From Flavipsychrobacter stenotrophus (GTDB lineage: Bacteria > Bacteroidota > Bacteroidia > Chitinophagales > Chitinophagaceae), in NCBI RefSeq assembly GCF_002954265.1, contig NZ_PPSL01000002.1, positions 1,079,575-1,143,574 on the forward strand: DNA of 64,000 bases, written 5' to 3'. The notes beneath the pieces are model-generated. The model did not search any database and was not told where the DNA came from. It worked only from the letters and a program-made list of their open reading frames with translations. A program made the translations under genes and the position numbers. Within the stretch, counting starts at the first letter, position 1. Each line of letters opens with the position of its first letter. Shown in pieces: positions 1-7,563 of this stretch.

Positions 1-189
1 TTACGATTAGGGGGTGAATTTATTACAAGATTACGAATTAACAAAGCATTCTTTGTAATTTTCTTAACAATACCGTGTATTTATTTTATCATATTTGACA
101 CCGTATTGTTTTTCAACGCAAAAACTTTTCAACATTTTACCAACAATTCTTTAGTTAGTGGCTATAGCAGCAAGCTTTTTTGCTTGCAA

Positions 190-1362
190 CTATGGCATTT
201 TTTTCAGGGCATCCGCCATAGGGGCCGCTTGCTTTTGCATGCAAAAATATTCTTGCACGTAATTGCTGATGCGATCTTTGTAACCTGCACGACCTATTGC
301 TTTCATAGCCTCGCGAAGTGCCGCGGAAATGTCAGGAACAGACGCGGTAGCCGCCAGCGAACCAACACCTGCGGCTTCGAACATATTCATATAGAAATTT
401 TTTACTCCCAGCACATACAAACCCTTGCTCAAATACTCTCCCGTCTTATTTGGCGCCAGCATTTGCGAGGCTATCATACCGGGTATTTCCTTCATCAGGC
501 AGGCACCAATATCCGCTACACCCTGCAGGGCCAGCATTTCCTCCCTTGTAACATATGGAAGAAGGAATATGCTTTCTTTGTTTTTACTGCCGGCCACGTA
601 GTCTTTTATGCTTTTGCAGTAAGCATTATCCTTAAAGCCTGTAACTATCAATATGCTTGTCGTGTCATTTAGCTGGTCGTAGGCTTCTACCAGTTCTTTC
701 ACGCAAAGCCGGTCGTTTACCGCACCGGTATACAACACCATTTTTTTGTCGAAAACCCAGTCGGGAAGAATCGCTTTTAGTACTTCCCGATCATCCGCTT
801 TCTTTACATGGTTGGTTATGTAAGCTGTGTTCAATATTGTTTCGGGCATAAAATTGAGACCGCATCTGCCAGCCAGCCATGCCGACCGCTGAAAAGAAGG
901 TGTAGCTACAAAACTTGCCTCCGTAAGTGAATGCAGCGTTTTATAGGCAGAAATAGCAGTAAGCGGAGACCGCTTTAGATCTGCAATAGTAAAATTGGCG
1001 GTCTCCATAGCGTAATACATAAGCGGAATACCGCCTTTGATCTGCACCCCGGTATTAAAAGAAAACGGGCAGAATGCTATGATGGCCTTAAATCCGCCTT
1101 CAGCCAGCTTTTGCTGTGCATGTTTCTTGAATTTGCTACGTAAAGCCATTCGCTGCTTCAGTGGTACATTGTGATGTTTCCCCAGGGTCTCCACTGAAAT
1201 ATTTTCACCCAATTCTACCGGTGCTGGCACAAAAGAATCGAACGTAACGATAGTAATATCATAATTCAGATCTCTTAAAGACTGTGCTGTAGCATACACC
1301 GGGGGCAAAAAATCGGGGTGTACCAGAGTCAGTAAGAGCAATCGCTCTTTGTTGTGCTGCAT
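190..1362 (-). CDS. GT4-like glycosyltransferase
   Basis: Probable cytoplasmic GT-B fold glycosyltransferase of about 390 residues that would move a sugar from an activated donor to a cell-surface glycan or lipid; donor and acceptor cannot be read from the sequence. The N-terminal half opens with a beta strand (RLLLLTLVHPDFLPP) followed by a helix, as in GT-B N domains. The C-terminal half has the DKKMVLYTGAVNDR strand and a PNKTGEYLSKG segment, which resembles the donor-binding loop (KxxEYLAxGxPV) of GT4 enzymes. I chose the internal start at 1362 (MQHNKERLL) because the upstream extension looks non-coding in composition. It stands alone, divergent from the dihydroorotase-like gene. Family call fairly good, substrate unknown. 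Confidence 0.7.
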   Translation of the reverse strand: MQHNKERLLLLTLVHPDFLPPVYATAQSLRDLNYDITIVTFDSFVPAPVELGENISVETLGKHHNVPLKQRMALRSKFKKHAQQKLAEGGFKAIIAFCPFSFNTGVQIKGGIPLMYYAMETANFTIADLKRSPLTAISAYKTLHSLTEASFVATPSFQRSAWLAGRCGLNFMPETILNTAYITNHVKKADDREVLKAILPDWVFDKKMVLYTGAVNDRLCVKELVEAYDQLNDTTSILIVTGFKDNAYCKSIKDYVAGSKNKESIFLLPYVTREEMLALQGVADIGACLMKEIPGMIASQMLAPNKTGEYLSKGLYVLGVKNFYMNMFEAAGVGSLAATASVPDISAALREAMKAIGRAGYKDRISNYVQEYFCMQKQAAPMADALKKMP

Positions 1363-1637
1363 TATATGGTTGTATTGGCCTTCGCCGACAAAAATAACCT
1401 CATTTTTAGATTTATTCGTACAGATTAATATTATCACTGTTATCCCTGCTGTGTATTGTGAGCATAACGCAGAATACACTGCTGCTACAAGTCGGATTAT
1501 TTCAAGTGCTGCCGCCGCAGAGACTCAATTTCCCGGTAAAAACATGGGGTGATTTTCACGTCTGCCGGGTACATAGGATTAGTGTTGAAAGTTTGTGTAA
1601 TTTTGAGCCAGCAAATAAATAGCCGCAACCACTCAAG

Positions 1638-2945
1638 ATGCAAGTGAAAATAAACAAAGCAAGAGTAATAGATACGCGGTCTGCGTTTCATGATCAGCTT
1701 GTTGATCTTTCTATAGAAAACGGTATCATCACCGAAATAAAAGCCATTAAAAAACCTGCAGCAAGATCTTTCCCTTCCATTACCGTAGATGGTGTTGAAA
1801 GCTGGAAGGGTACAGCAGGTGCAGAAATAATGATCTCTAACGGCTGGGTAGATGTATTTGCAGACTACCGCGAGCCGGGCCTGGAACATAAGGAAACTAT
1901 TGAAAGTGGTTTGAATGCAGCAGCAGCCGGTGGTTTTGCGCATGTGCTGGTAGCGCCTAACACGCAACCTGCCATCAGTTCGAAATCTGTTATTCAGTTT
2001 ATACTACAAAAAGCTTCGGGCCACGCTGTGACTTTGCACCCAATGGGTGCAGCTACACAAAACGCTGAAGGTAAGGAGCTTGCTGAAATGATGGATATGA
2101 GTGCCAATGGCGCCGTAGCATTTACAGATGGCTGGAAGCCTATACAAAATGCCAACCTGATGCTGAAAGCACTGGAATATGTGAAGGCGCTAGAGGGAAC
2201 TATTGTGCAGATGCCTATAGATGCTGCTCTGGCGAGTGGCGGGTTGATGCACGAGGGCATTAATTCTACCGCTTTGGGTATGCCGGGTATTCCGCTGCTG
2301 GCCGAAACACTGGCCATATACAGAGATATAGAACTGGTAAGATATACAGGATCTAAACTGCACATTACTGGCGTATCGTCGGCAGAAAGTGTAGCCATGA
2401 TCCGCAAGGCAAAGGCCGATGGTATAGCGGTGACCTGCTCGGTAACGCCATATCACCTGGCGCTTACAGATGATATGCTGACTTCTTATGACAGCGCTTA
2501 TAAAGTATCGCCGCCATTACGTACTGAAGCCGACAGGCTGGCGCTTGTAGCAGCAATGGCTGATGGCACAATAGATTGCATTGCTTCTCATCACCGTCCG
2601 CACGAATGGGATGCCAAAACAAAAGAATTTGAATATGCCGCAGATGGTATGGCGGTGCAGGAAAGCAGTTTCAACATTATCTGGGATACGCTGAAAGAAT
2701 ACATAAGCACAGAACGCCTTGTAGACGCACTGGCGGTGCAACCCCGCAATATATTTGGCATAGAGCATAACCCAATAGAAAAGGGTGGCAATGCATCACT
2801 TACTTTGTTCAGCACCACAGATAGTTATACAACTACCACAGCAAACAAGAAATCTGTGGCTATGAATAGTCCGTTTTTGGACAAGCAATTATCCGGCAGA
2901 ATATTAGGTATCTTTAACAATAATAAACTCCACTTAAACAAATAG
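1638..2945 (+). CDS. Dihydroorotase-like amidohydrolase, metal ligands lost
   Basis: A 435-residue cyclic amidohydrolase fold protein of the PyrC/multifunctional-type dihydroorotase family. The family enzyme closes carbamoyl-aspartate to dihydroorotate in pyrimidine synthesis. The scaffold is clear: REPGLEHKET near residue 78, a PNTQP segment, VTCSVTPYHLALTDD, and a C-terminal PRNIFGI. The key residues are not. The HxH metal pair after D72 is F74 and D76, the HxHxS strand reads LHITGVSS, and the usual TDHAPH reads SHHRPH, so the catalytic aspartate is missing. I infer it is not a normal zinc dihydroorotase; a structural or regulatory partner or a different reaction are options. As I recall, Bacteroidetes genomes often carry such a divergent copy. 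Four bases separate it from the next gene, so they are probably co-transcribed. Confidence 0.8.
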   Translation: MQVKINKARVIDTRSAFHDQLVDLSIENGIITEIKAIKKPAARSFPSITVDGVESWKGTAGAEIMISNGWVDVFADYREPGLEHKETIESGLNAAAAGGFAHVLVAPNTQPAISSKSVIQFILQKASGHAVTLHPMGAATQNAEGKELAEMMDMSANGAVAFTDGWKPIQNANLMLKALEYVKALEGTIVQMPIDAALASGGLMHEGINSTALGMPGIPLLAETLAIYRDIELVRYTGSKLHITGVSSAESVAMIRKAKADGIAVTCSVTPYHLALTDDMLTSYDSAYKVSPPLRTEADRLALVAAMADGTIDCIASHHRPHEWDAKTKEFEYAADGMAVQESSFNIIWDTLKEYISTERLVDALAVQPRNIFGIEHNPIEKGGNASLTLFSTTDSYTTTTANKKSVAMNSPFLDKQLSGRILGIFNNNKLHLNK

Positions 2946-2948
2946 AAC

Positions 2949-3461
2949 ATGGAACAAAAGAATACACACGTTAAATGGGGCCTGATATCAGGCGTATTGA
3001 TGGTCGGTATAACCATTGCGTTACAACTTGGCGGCCTTGACCAAAAGAGCTTTCTTGGGTGGCTGGCCTATTTGCCTTTTGTAGTGGGCATTATACTTAA
3101 TGCCATGGCATTTTCAAAAGCTAATGATGGGTTTGTTACATTCAAGAATGTGTTTGGCAGCGGATTTAAGGCTTCTATGATCGTTACCCTACTGATGATC
3201 GTATGGTCGGTTATTTATATTTACGCCTTCCCCGAAATGAAGGAAAAGGCTATAGAAATGGCTCGCGCGGAAATGGCTAAAAAACCGAACATGACCGATG
3301 AGGCTATGGATATGGGCATCAATATATTCCGCAAGGGGTATACTACTATCATCATATCAGGTGCGTTGTTCGGCACTTTGGTCATGGGTGTTATCTTCTC
3401 GCTCATAGGTGCAGGTGTTGCGCCAAAGAAGGGCGAACGTCCGATTACCGACAATTTCTAG
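2949..3461 (+). CDS. DUF4199 family membrane protein
   Basis: A 170-residue integral membrane protein of the DUF4199 family, of unknown function and common in Bacteroidetes. Hydrophobic segments fall at about residues 9-28, 35-53, 73-92 and 132-156, with a charged amphipathic stretch (KEKAIEMARAEMAKK) between the third and fourth. The order of segments and the conserved FVTFKNVFGSGFKA motif after the second segment fit the family. It begins four bases after the dihydroorotase-like gene and is followed by a hairpin with a T-run, so the two form a short operon. No catalytic motif is visible. Confidence 0.75.
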   Translation: MEQKNTHVKWGLISGVLMVGITIALQLGGLDQKSFLGWLAYLPFVVGIILNAMAFSKANDGFVTFKNVFGSGFKASMIVTLLMIVWSVIYIYAFPEMKEKAIEMARAEMAKKPNMTDEAMDMGINIFRKGYTTIIISGALFGTLVMGVIFSLIGAGVAPKKGERPITDNF

Positions 3462-3484
3462 ACAACATTGTAACCAGATATTTG

Positions 3485-3522
3485 AAAGTGAAATGGCGAA
3501 AGCTGTTTCACTTTTTTGTTTT
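3485..3522 (+). terminator. Rho-independent terminator after DUF4199 gene
   Basis: Nine-base stem AAAGTGAAA / TTTCACTTT (3485-3493 and 3506-3514) followed by a T-rich run, 24 bases after the DUF4199 stop. Confidence 0.75.
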
Positions 3523-3552
3523 TGTGCCCGTGTTGCGAGGCCCATGTTGGGT

Positions 3553-3574
3553 GGAGACGCAATTATGCGTCTCT
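3553..3574. repeat. Palindromic intergenic repeat (AGACGCA...TGCGTCT)
   Basis: Seven-base arms AGACGCA and TGCGTCT around a short AT loop. Sequences of this kind (gagacgca...tgcgtctc) are frequent dispersed intergenic repeats in Bacteroidetes and other bacteria. Only one copy is seen here, so the repeat assignment rests on recall. Confidence 0.4.
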
Positions 3575-3679
3575 ACAAGAGTGAAGGGTGTTCGACCATT
3601 GTGAAGGAAATGCCAAAGGTTTTTCAATCAAAACCATAATGGTCGTCTGTTCGTTTATATAAAGGCAAACGATCTCTTT

Positions 3680-4177
3680 ATGAAAAATGCAGGCGTATTA
3701 TTAAGCTTTCTTATACTGGTCTTCGGAGTAGGTCCAAGCTATTCACAGCAAACCAAAAATCCATATTACTCGCATGCCGACAATGGTAAACTGAGGGTGG
3801 CAGATGCGGAGTGGAAAAAGATACTACCAGGCAATGTATATCATATATTGAGAGAGGCAGGCACAGAGGCACCCAATACAGGTCCTTTTGTGCATAATCC
3901 TAAAAAGGGAACCTATCATTGTGCGGCATGCGGGCATGCGTTATTCAGCTCGGCTACCAAATTTGATAGCGGTACCGGCTGGCCAAGTTTTTATCAGGTA
4001 TTGAATAAAAATAGTGTGATCGAGAATAGAGACGAGAGCCTCGGTGTTGTGAGAACTGAAGTGGTGTGTGAAAGGTGCGGCGGGCATTTGGGCCATGTAT
4101 TTGATGATGGCCCTAAGCCTACCGGCCTAAGGTATTGTATGAATGGCTTTGCGTTATCTTTCGAGGCAGCCAAGTAA
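3680..4177 (+). CDS. msrB: Exported peptide-methionine (R)-S-oxide reductase
   Basis: MsrB/SelR reduces the R epimer of methionine sulfoxide in proteins. The 165-residue product begins with a Sec-type signal peptide (about residues 1-22, cleavage after YSQ), so it probably repairs oxidised proteins in the periplasm. The zinc site is complete: C81xxC84 and C130xxC133. The catalytic cysteine is C153 in RYCMN, and the GTGWPSF substrate-site motif lies at residues 98-104. The resolving cysteine in MsrB varies and I did not assign it. It is a single-gene unit with its own terminator downstream. Confidence 0.93.
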   Translation: MKNAGVLLSFLILVFGVGPSYSQQTKNPYYSHADNGKLRVADAEWKKILPGNVYHILREAGTEAPNTGPFVHNPKKGTYHCAACGHALFSSATKFDSGTGWPSFYQVLNKNSVIENRDESLGVVRTEVVCERCGGHLGHVFDDGPKPTGLRYCMNGFALSFEAAK

Positions 4178-4197
4178 ATTTAGTTTTTCATAGGTGT

Positions 4198-4226
4198 AGC
4201 CGGCGGTTTCTACCGCTGGCTTTATT
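4198..4226 (+). terminator. Terminator after msrB
   Basis: Ten-base stem AGCCGGCGGT / ACCGCTGGCT (one G-T pair or mismatch) with a TTCT loop, followed by TTATTTG, 20 bases after the msrB stop. Confidence 0.7.
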
Positions 4227-4331
4227 TGTGTATGTTATTTTTTGTCTGAATCAGAATGGCCAGAATTTTAGAATAAGGAGAATGGGCTTTTACGTAAACG
4301 GTTTAATATATAGACTTAGTATTTTATTTCA

Positions 4332-4871
4332 TTAAATCTCATACAAGATCAAACAGACTTTATCTTTAATTAGTTTGTTTTCCTCTTTCCTGCTATTACT
4401 ACAGTCTTCTACTATTTGTTTTATTTCTCTTCTTTTTAATTTTCGCTTGCTCTTGATATGAATGATACTCAAGCTGTGTGACTGGCCAAGAGTCATTTTA
4501 AAAATCGTTTTGGTGTTTGGTTTTAAGCGTACCCTGTTTGGTCTCACTGGAGTAAAAGACGAGTGAAATGATATTTTATAACGTCCTGCCGGAAATATAG
4601 CGGAGTCAATGCCGTCGAAATTTAAGAGCACTTTGCGCATTGACTTCTTTTTCTTTATTATGCTTGACACCGATAAAGAATCGCCTTTAACATCTAAAGT
4701 AATCGTTACAAGTTTTGATTGCGCGTCTAAATACTCTTTGACAATCTCCTTTGTGTAAGATGACGGCACTGGTGTCAGCCGTCTCCTATATTCATATTTG
4801 TTCCAATCCTGACCCAATGCTCTACACGGTAAAGAAATCAGAAGAATCAGAAGAACGTAACGGATCATCAT
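4332..4871 (-). CDS. Secreted hypothetical protein
   Basis: I do not recognise this protein. From the start at 4871 (tandem ATGs, MMIRYVLLILL) it has about 179 residues with a clear signal peptide ending near CRALGQ. The mature part is basic, with two or three possible beta-sandwich stretches (SKLVTITLDVKGDSLSVSS; IFPAGRYKISFHSSF) and a Lys/Arg-rich C-terminus. The longer upstream extension in the same frame runs into a dispersed repeat and is unlikely to be translated. It is convergent with msrB and has no obvious partner gene. Confidence 0.5.
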   Translation of the reverse strand: MMIRYVLLILLISLPCRALGQDWNKYEYRRRLTPVPSSYTKEIVKEYLDAQSKLVTITLDVKGDSLSVSSIIKKKKSMRKVLLNFDGIDSAIFPAGRYKISFHSSFTPVRPNRVRLKPNTKTIFKMTLGQSHSLSIIHIKSKRKLKRREIKQIVEDCSNSRKEENKLIKDKVCLILYEI

Positions 4872-4949
4872 TGCTTTGAGTTGTCTCAATAAATATACGA
4901 AAGGTTTGGTTGGTATATGACCGTGTTGGTTGTTCTGAATTGCACATCT

Positions 4950-5094
4950 AAAGCAGAACAGCCCCGATGGCTGTTGGTCAGGAGACACAACAGCGGCAGA
5001 GGTGGTGTTTGCTTATCGCATCTCAAGAGAACCGGCCCGAAGAGCCGATCGGGAGACCTGCAACCGCCAAGGGCGTAGTCAGAGACTAACGCCC
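4950..5094. repeat. Dispersed hairpin repeat (copy 1)
   Basis: Non-coding stretch with two shared parts. Positions 4958-5000 match 48060-48102 in inverse orientation (core GCCATCGGGGC preceded by TTGTGTC). Positions 5071-5094 form a hairpin (GGGCGTAGTC, AGA loop, GACTAACGCCC) like the twin hairpins at 61575 and 62059. Open frames through it are chance. Confidence 0.55.
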
Positions 5095-5120
5095 AGCAGT
5101 CTTTTTTGCATATAATAGCA

Positions 5121-5152
5121 AATAAAAACACCCGCAGTTTTTGGCTGCGGGT
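5121..5152 (-). terminator. Terminator of the DUF3857 gene pair
   Basis: Eight-base stem ACCCGCAG / CTGCGGGT (5130-5137 and 5145-5152). On the minus strand it is followed by GTTTTTATT. It lies 25 bases past the stop of the gene ending at 5177. Confidence 0.85.
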
Positions 5153-5176
5153 GGGGAAATATTGGGTTGTTGTTAG

Positions 5177-7555
5177 TTATGCTTTGTTGGTTCTTTTTGT
5201 TGGGGTTGGTTTGGTGGCTTTTGCAGGTGGCAGGCTTACCGGCCTGTTTTGCTGCTCTTCGCCTTCTCTGTGCAATATCTGGCCACCATTCTGTGGTGGT
5301 GTTGTTGGTTTTGCAGCAGGCTTTGGCGGTTCCGGCTTGGTTACTACGGTTGCAGGCTTTGCGGCCGCAGGCTTGGTTGTTGTTACAGTTGTTGTTTTTG
5401 TTACCGTCTTAGTTACAGTAGGTTTGGTTGTAGTCTTGGTGGTTGTGTTGGCTACTGTTACTGTAGTGGTTGCTGTTGCAGGTTTCTTTGCCTTCATCGG
5501 CTTCCTTTTTACAGGCAGTTTTTCCAATACTATAATCCCCCTATTGAAGTCGGCACCTGCGTTCATTATCTTCCTGAACTCACCATAGTCTCTTACAGAG
5601 TAGTGGGTTTTAGGATAAGACTCATCTATGCTTATTACCATTTTATTGCCTTTCAGGGTCCAGTTAGAGCGGAAGTAGGCAATGGTGTTGCCATTGTCTC
5701 TATCGGTCTGCTCTACGTTAAGGGTCATGTTTTCTACGTCTACTACCTTGTATCCTTCAGGAATGTTTACATTGATGGTGTAGGAATTGGAAAACGCATA
5801 TTCAAGGTCAACAGGTAGTACTCTGTCTTTTTCGTCATACAGGTGTGGCTGGCTGCCTATGGCATTACCGGCATTAATGATATACCTGTTACCGGCCTTT
5901 TCTATCATATCCGGCACTCTTACTATTGCGTTTATGATCAGCGGCTTGTTCTCATAAACAGTACTGAAAGATTCATTGGATGTTGAATACCTGATAAGGT
6001 CTTCCTGGCGTTCTGCTATTTTAACCTCATCTTTTATCAGCTCCTTTATTTTTTCCTTCGGTGTTTTAGCCAGCTCCAGGCGCAGATCAGCGGCATTGTA
6101 ACCGGTATAAACGCAAGTGACATCGGCACTGGTATTCATATCAGGGTTAATGCTGATCTCCGTAGTCATTTTAAAAGTAGTAGCATGCGTTTCGCGCGGT
6201 GCTATAGTTCTTTGTATCGCATCTGCAGCGGCCACATCACCACCAACTACATATCCCTGTTCGGGGTTGGTCTTTGTGAATATACCTTTATTGTTGATCA
6301 TGGTATAAGGCAATTCAGGATACCTGTAGTATTGCTCGGTTGGTGCCAGGTAAGCATCAAAATCGGGGAAGTAAAAAATATAATCATCAAGCGGCGCCCA
6401 GTTAATGAACTGCTTATCCATCAGGTGTTCTCTACGATCAGATACCTTACCCAGTTCATGATTGATACCGGATACCCTGAAGCACATTGCGAATAACCTT
6501 ACAATACCCGCATCTGTGGCTGATTTCTTAGCAAGAACGGTATCGAGGTTATCGCCTTCTCTTGGAGACAGCTCCCAATATTGCATGATATTGGTCTTGA
6601 TGCCGTCTTCGATCATCTTTATCTTCTTCTCATCACTTTCAGTTCCTCTGATCCCTACTGTATTAGTAAGGAACCTGTTTACCGCCAGTCTTTCAGATTC
6701 TTTAAGACCCACCTGGTCCATGCGGATGTTCTTCCTGTTAGGGAGCATCCTGTCTACCATGTTCTTGTCATAAAAGCGGGTGTAGAGGTTCTGCGCCAGC
6801 TTATCGTAAGTATACTGTTCTCCACGCTGGTAACCACCACGGCTTACATAATGGTCTATACCATATTCCAGACGCATGGTGTACAGATCATAAAAACTGT
6901 ACGGCTGCCTTTCCAATGCCGGTATATCTGCCTGGTAGATCTTTATCTGTTTGTGATTGCCTACCATTTCTTCATGACCCGATGGGAAACCGTGGTATCC
7001 CTTGGTGTTGAAGGTCATTTCTTTAGGATAGTTCAGTTCGAAGAACGTATTCAACACAGGAATTGTGTACTGGAAGTAGATGCTCCCGAAATTAGACGAC
7101 AGCGCCTTATACTTTACCACCAGCTCTATCTCCGCATTTTTCTCCATACCATCGAAGGCAAAGAATATGCCACCCGAACCTGCATAAAGCATGTTGTACC
7201 GCACATCGCGGGTAGTACCATCGGGCAAGATCACACGTGCTTTGATAGAATCTATGCGAGACTGATTGCGCTCGTAAGGAACGGTAATGGTATTGAACTG
7301 TTCAATACCCTTTCTGTCCAGCACTTTTACTATACGGTGAATGGTACTGTACATGGTAGTACCCTTACCTTCAAATATATAGTCTCTCTTTTCGCTTTCC
7401 AGTATTACTACCGCGTGTTCTTTAAAGTACTCTACCGGTATAGGGTGCATCTTAGGTTTTGGGTCCCAGTCTGCAAACTTAGGTGGCTGCTCCTGCGCTG
7501 TAGCTGCAAAAGAAGCTACCATCAGGGAAAATATAAATATGGACAGTTTTTTCAT
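5177..7555 (-). CDS. DUF3857 protein with non-catalytic transglutaminase-like region
   Basis: A 792-residue exported protein (signal peptide about 1-20, cleaved after ATAQ). The N-terminal third is a DUF3857 domain. The middle resembles the transglutaminase-like fold that normally follows it, but where the active enzyme has GDCKD this one reads SATDAGIVRLFAMCFRVSGI, with no cysteine in the catalytic position, and the histidine motif is not evident. The last 110 or so residues are a low-complexity Thr/Lys/Pro/Ala tail unlike the rest and probably disordered. It starts 8 bases after the stop of the catalytic-looking partner upstream, so both are one transcription unit. I infer it is a binding partner rather than an enzyme. 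The substrate is unknown. Confidence 0.75.
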   Translation of the reverse strand: MKKLSIFIFSLMVASFAATAQEQPPKFADWDPKPKMHPIPVEYFKEHAVVILESEKRDYIFEGKGTTMYSTIHRIVKVLDRKGIEQFNTITVPYERNQSRIDSIKARVILPDGTTRDVRYNMLYAGSGGIFFAFDGMEKNAEIELVVKYKALSSNFGSIYFQYTIPVLNTFFELNYPKEMTFNTKGYHGFPSGHEEMVGNHKQIKIYQADIPALERQPYSFYDLYTMRLEYGIDHYVSRGGYQRGEQYTYDKLAQNLYTRFYDKNMVDRMLPNRKNIRMDQVGLKESERLAVNRFLTNTVGIRGTESDEKKIKMIEDGIKTNIMQYWELSPREGDNLDTVLAKKSATDAGIVRLFAMCFRVSGINHELGKVSDRREHLMDKQFINWAPLDDYIFYFPDFDAYLAPTEQYYRYPELPYTMINNKGIFTKTNPEQGYVVGGDVAAADAIQRTIAPRETHATTFKMTTEISINPDMNTSADVTCVYTGYNAADLRLELAKTPKEKIKELIKDEVKIAERQEDLIRYSTSNESFSTVYENKPLIINAIVRVPDMIEKAGNRYIINAGNAIGSQPHLYDEKDRVLPVDLEYAFSNSYTINVNIPEGYKVVDVENMTLNVEQTDRDNGNTIAYFRSNWTLKGNKMVISIDESYPKTHYSVRDYGEFRKIMNAGADFNRGIIVLEKLPVKRKPMKAKKPATATTTVTVANTTTKTTTKPTVTKTVTKTTTVTTTKPAAAKPATVVTKPEPPKPAAKPTTPPQNGGQILHREGEEQQNRPVSLPPAKATKPTPTKRTNKA

Positions 7556-7563
7556 TTTCGATC

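Noticed and set aside
4886..5131. Small gene through the repeat near 5000 (minus strand)
   Set aside because: Its peptide is a translation of the dispersed repeat that also occurs in another context at 48060. No start or codon support.
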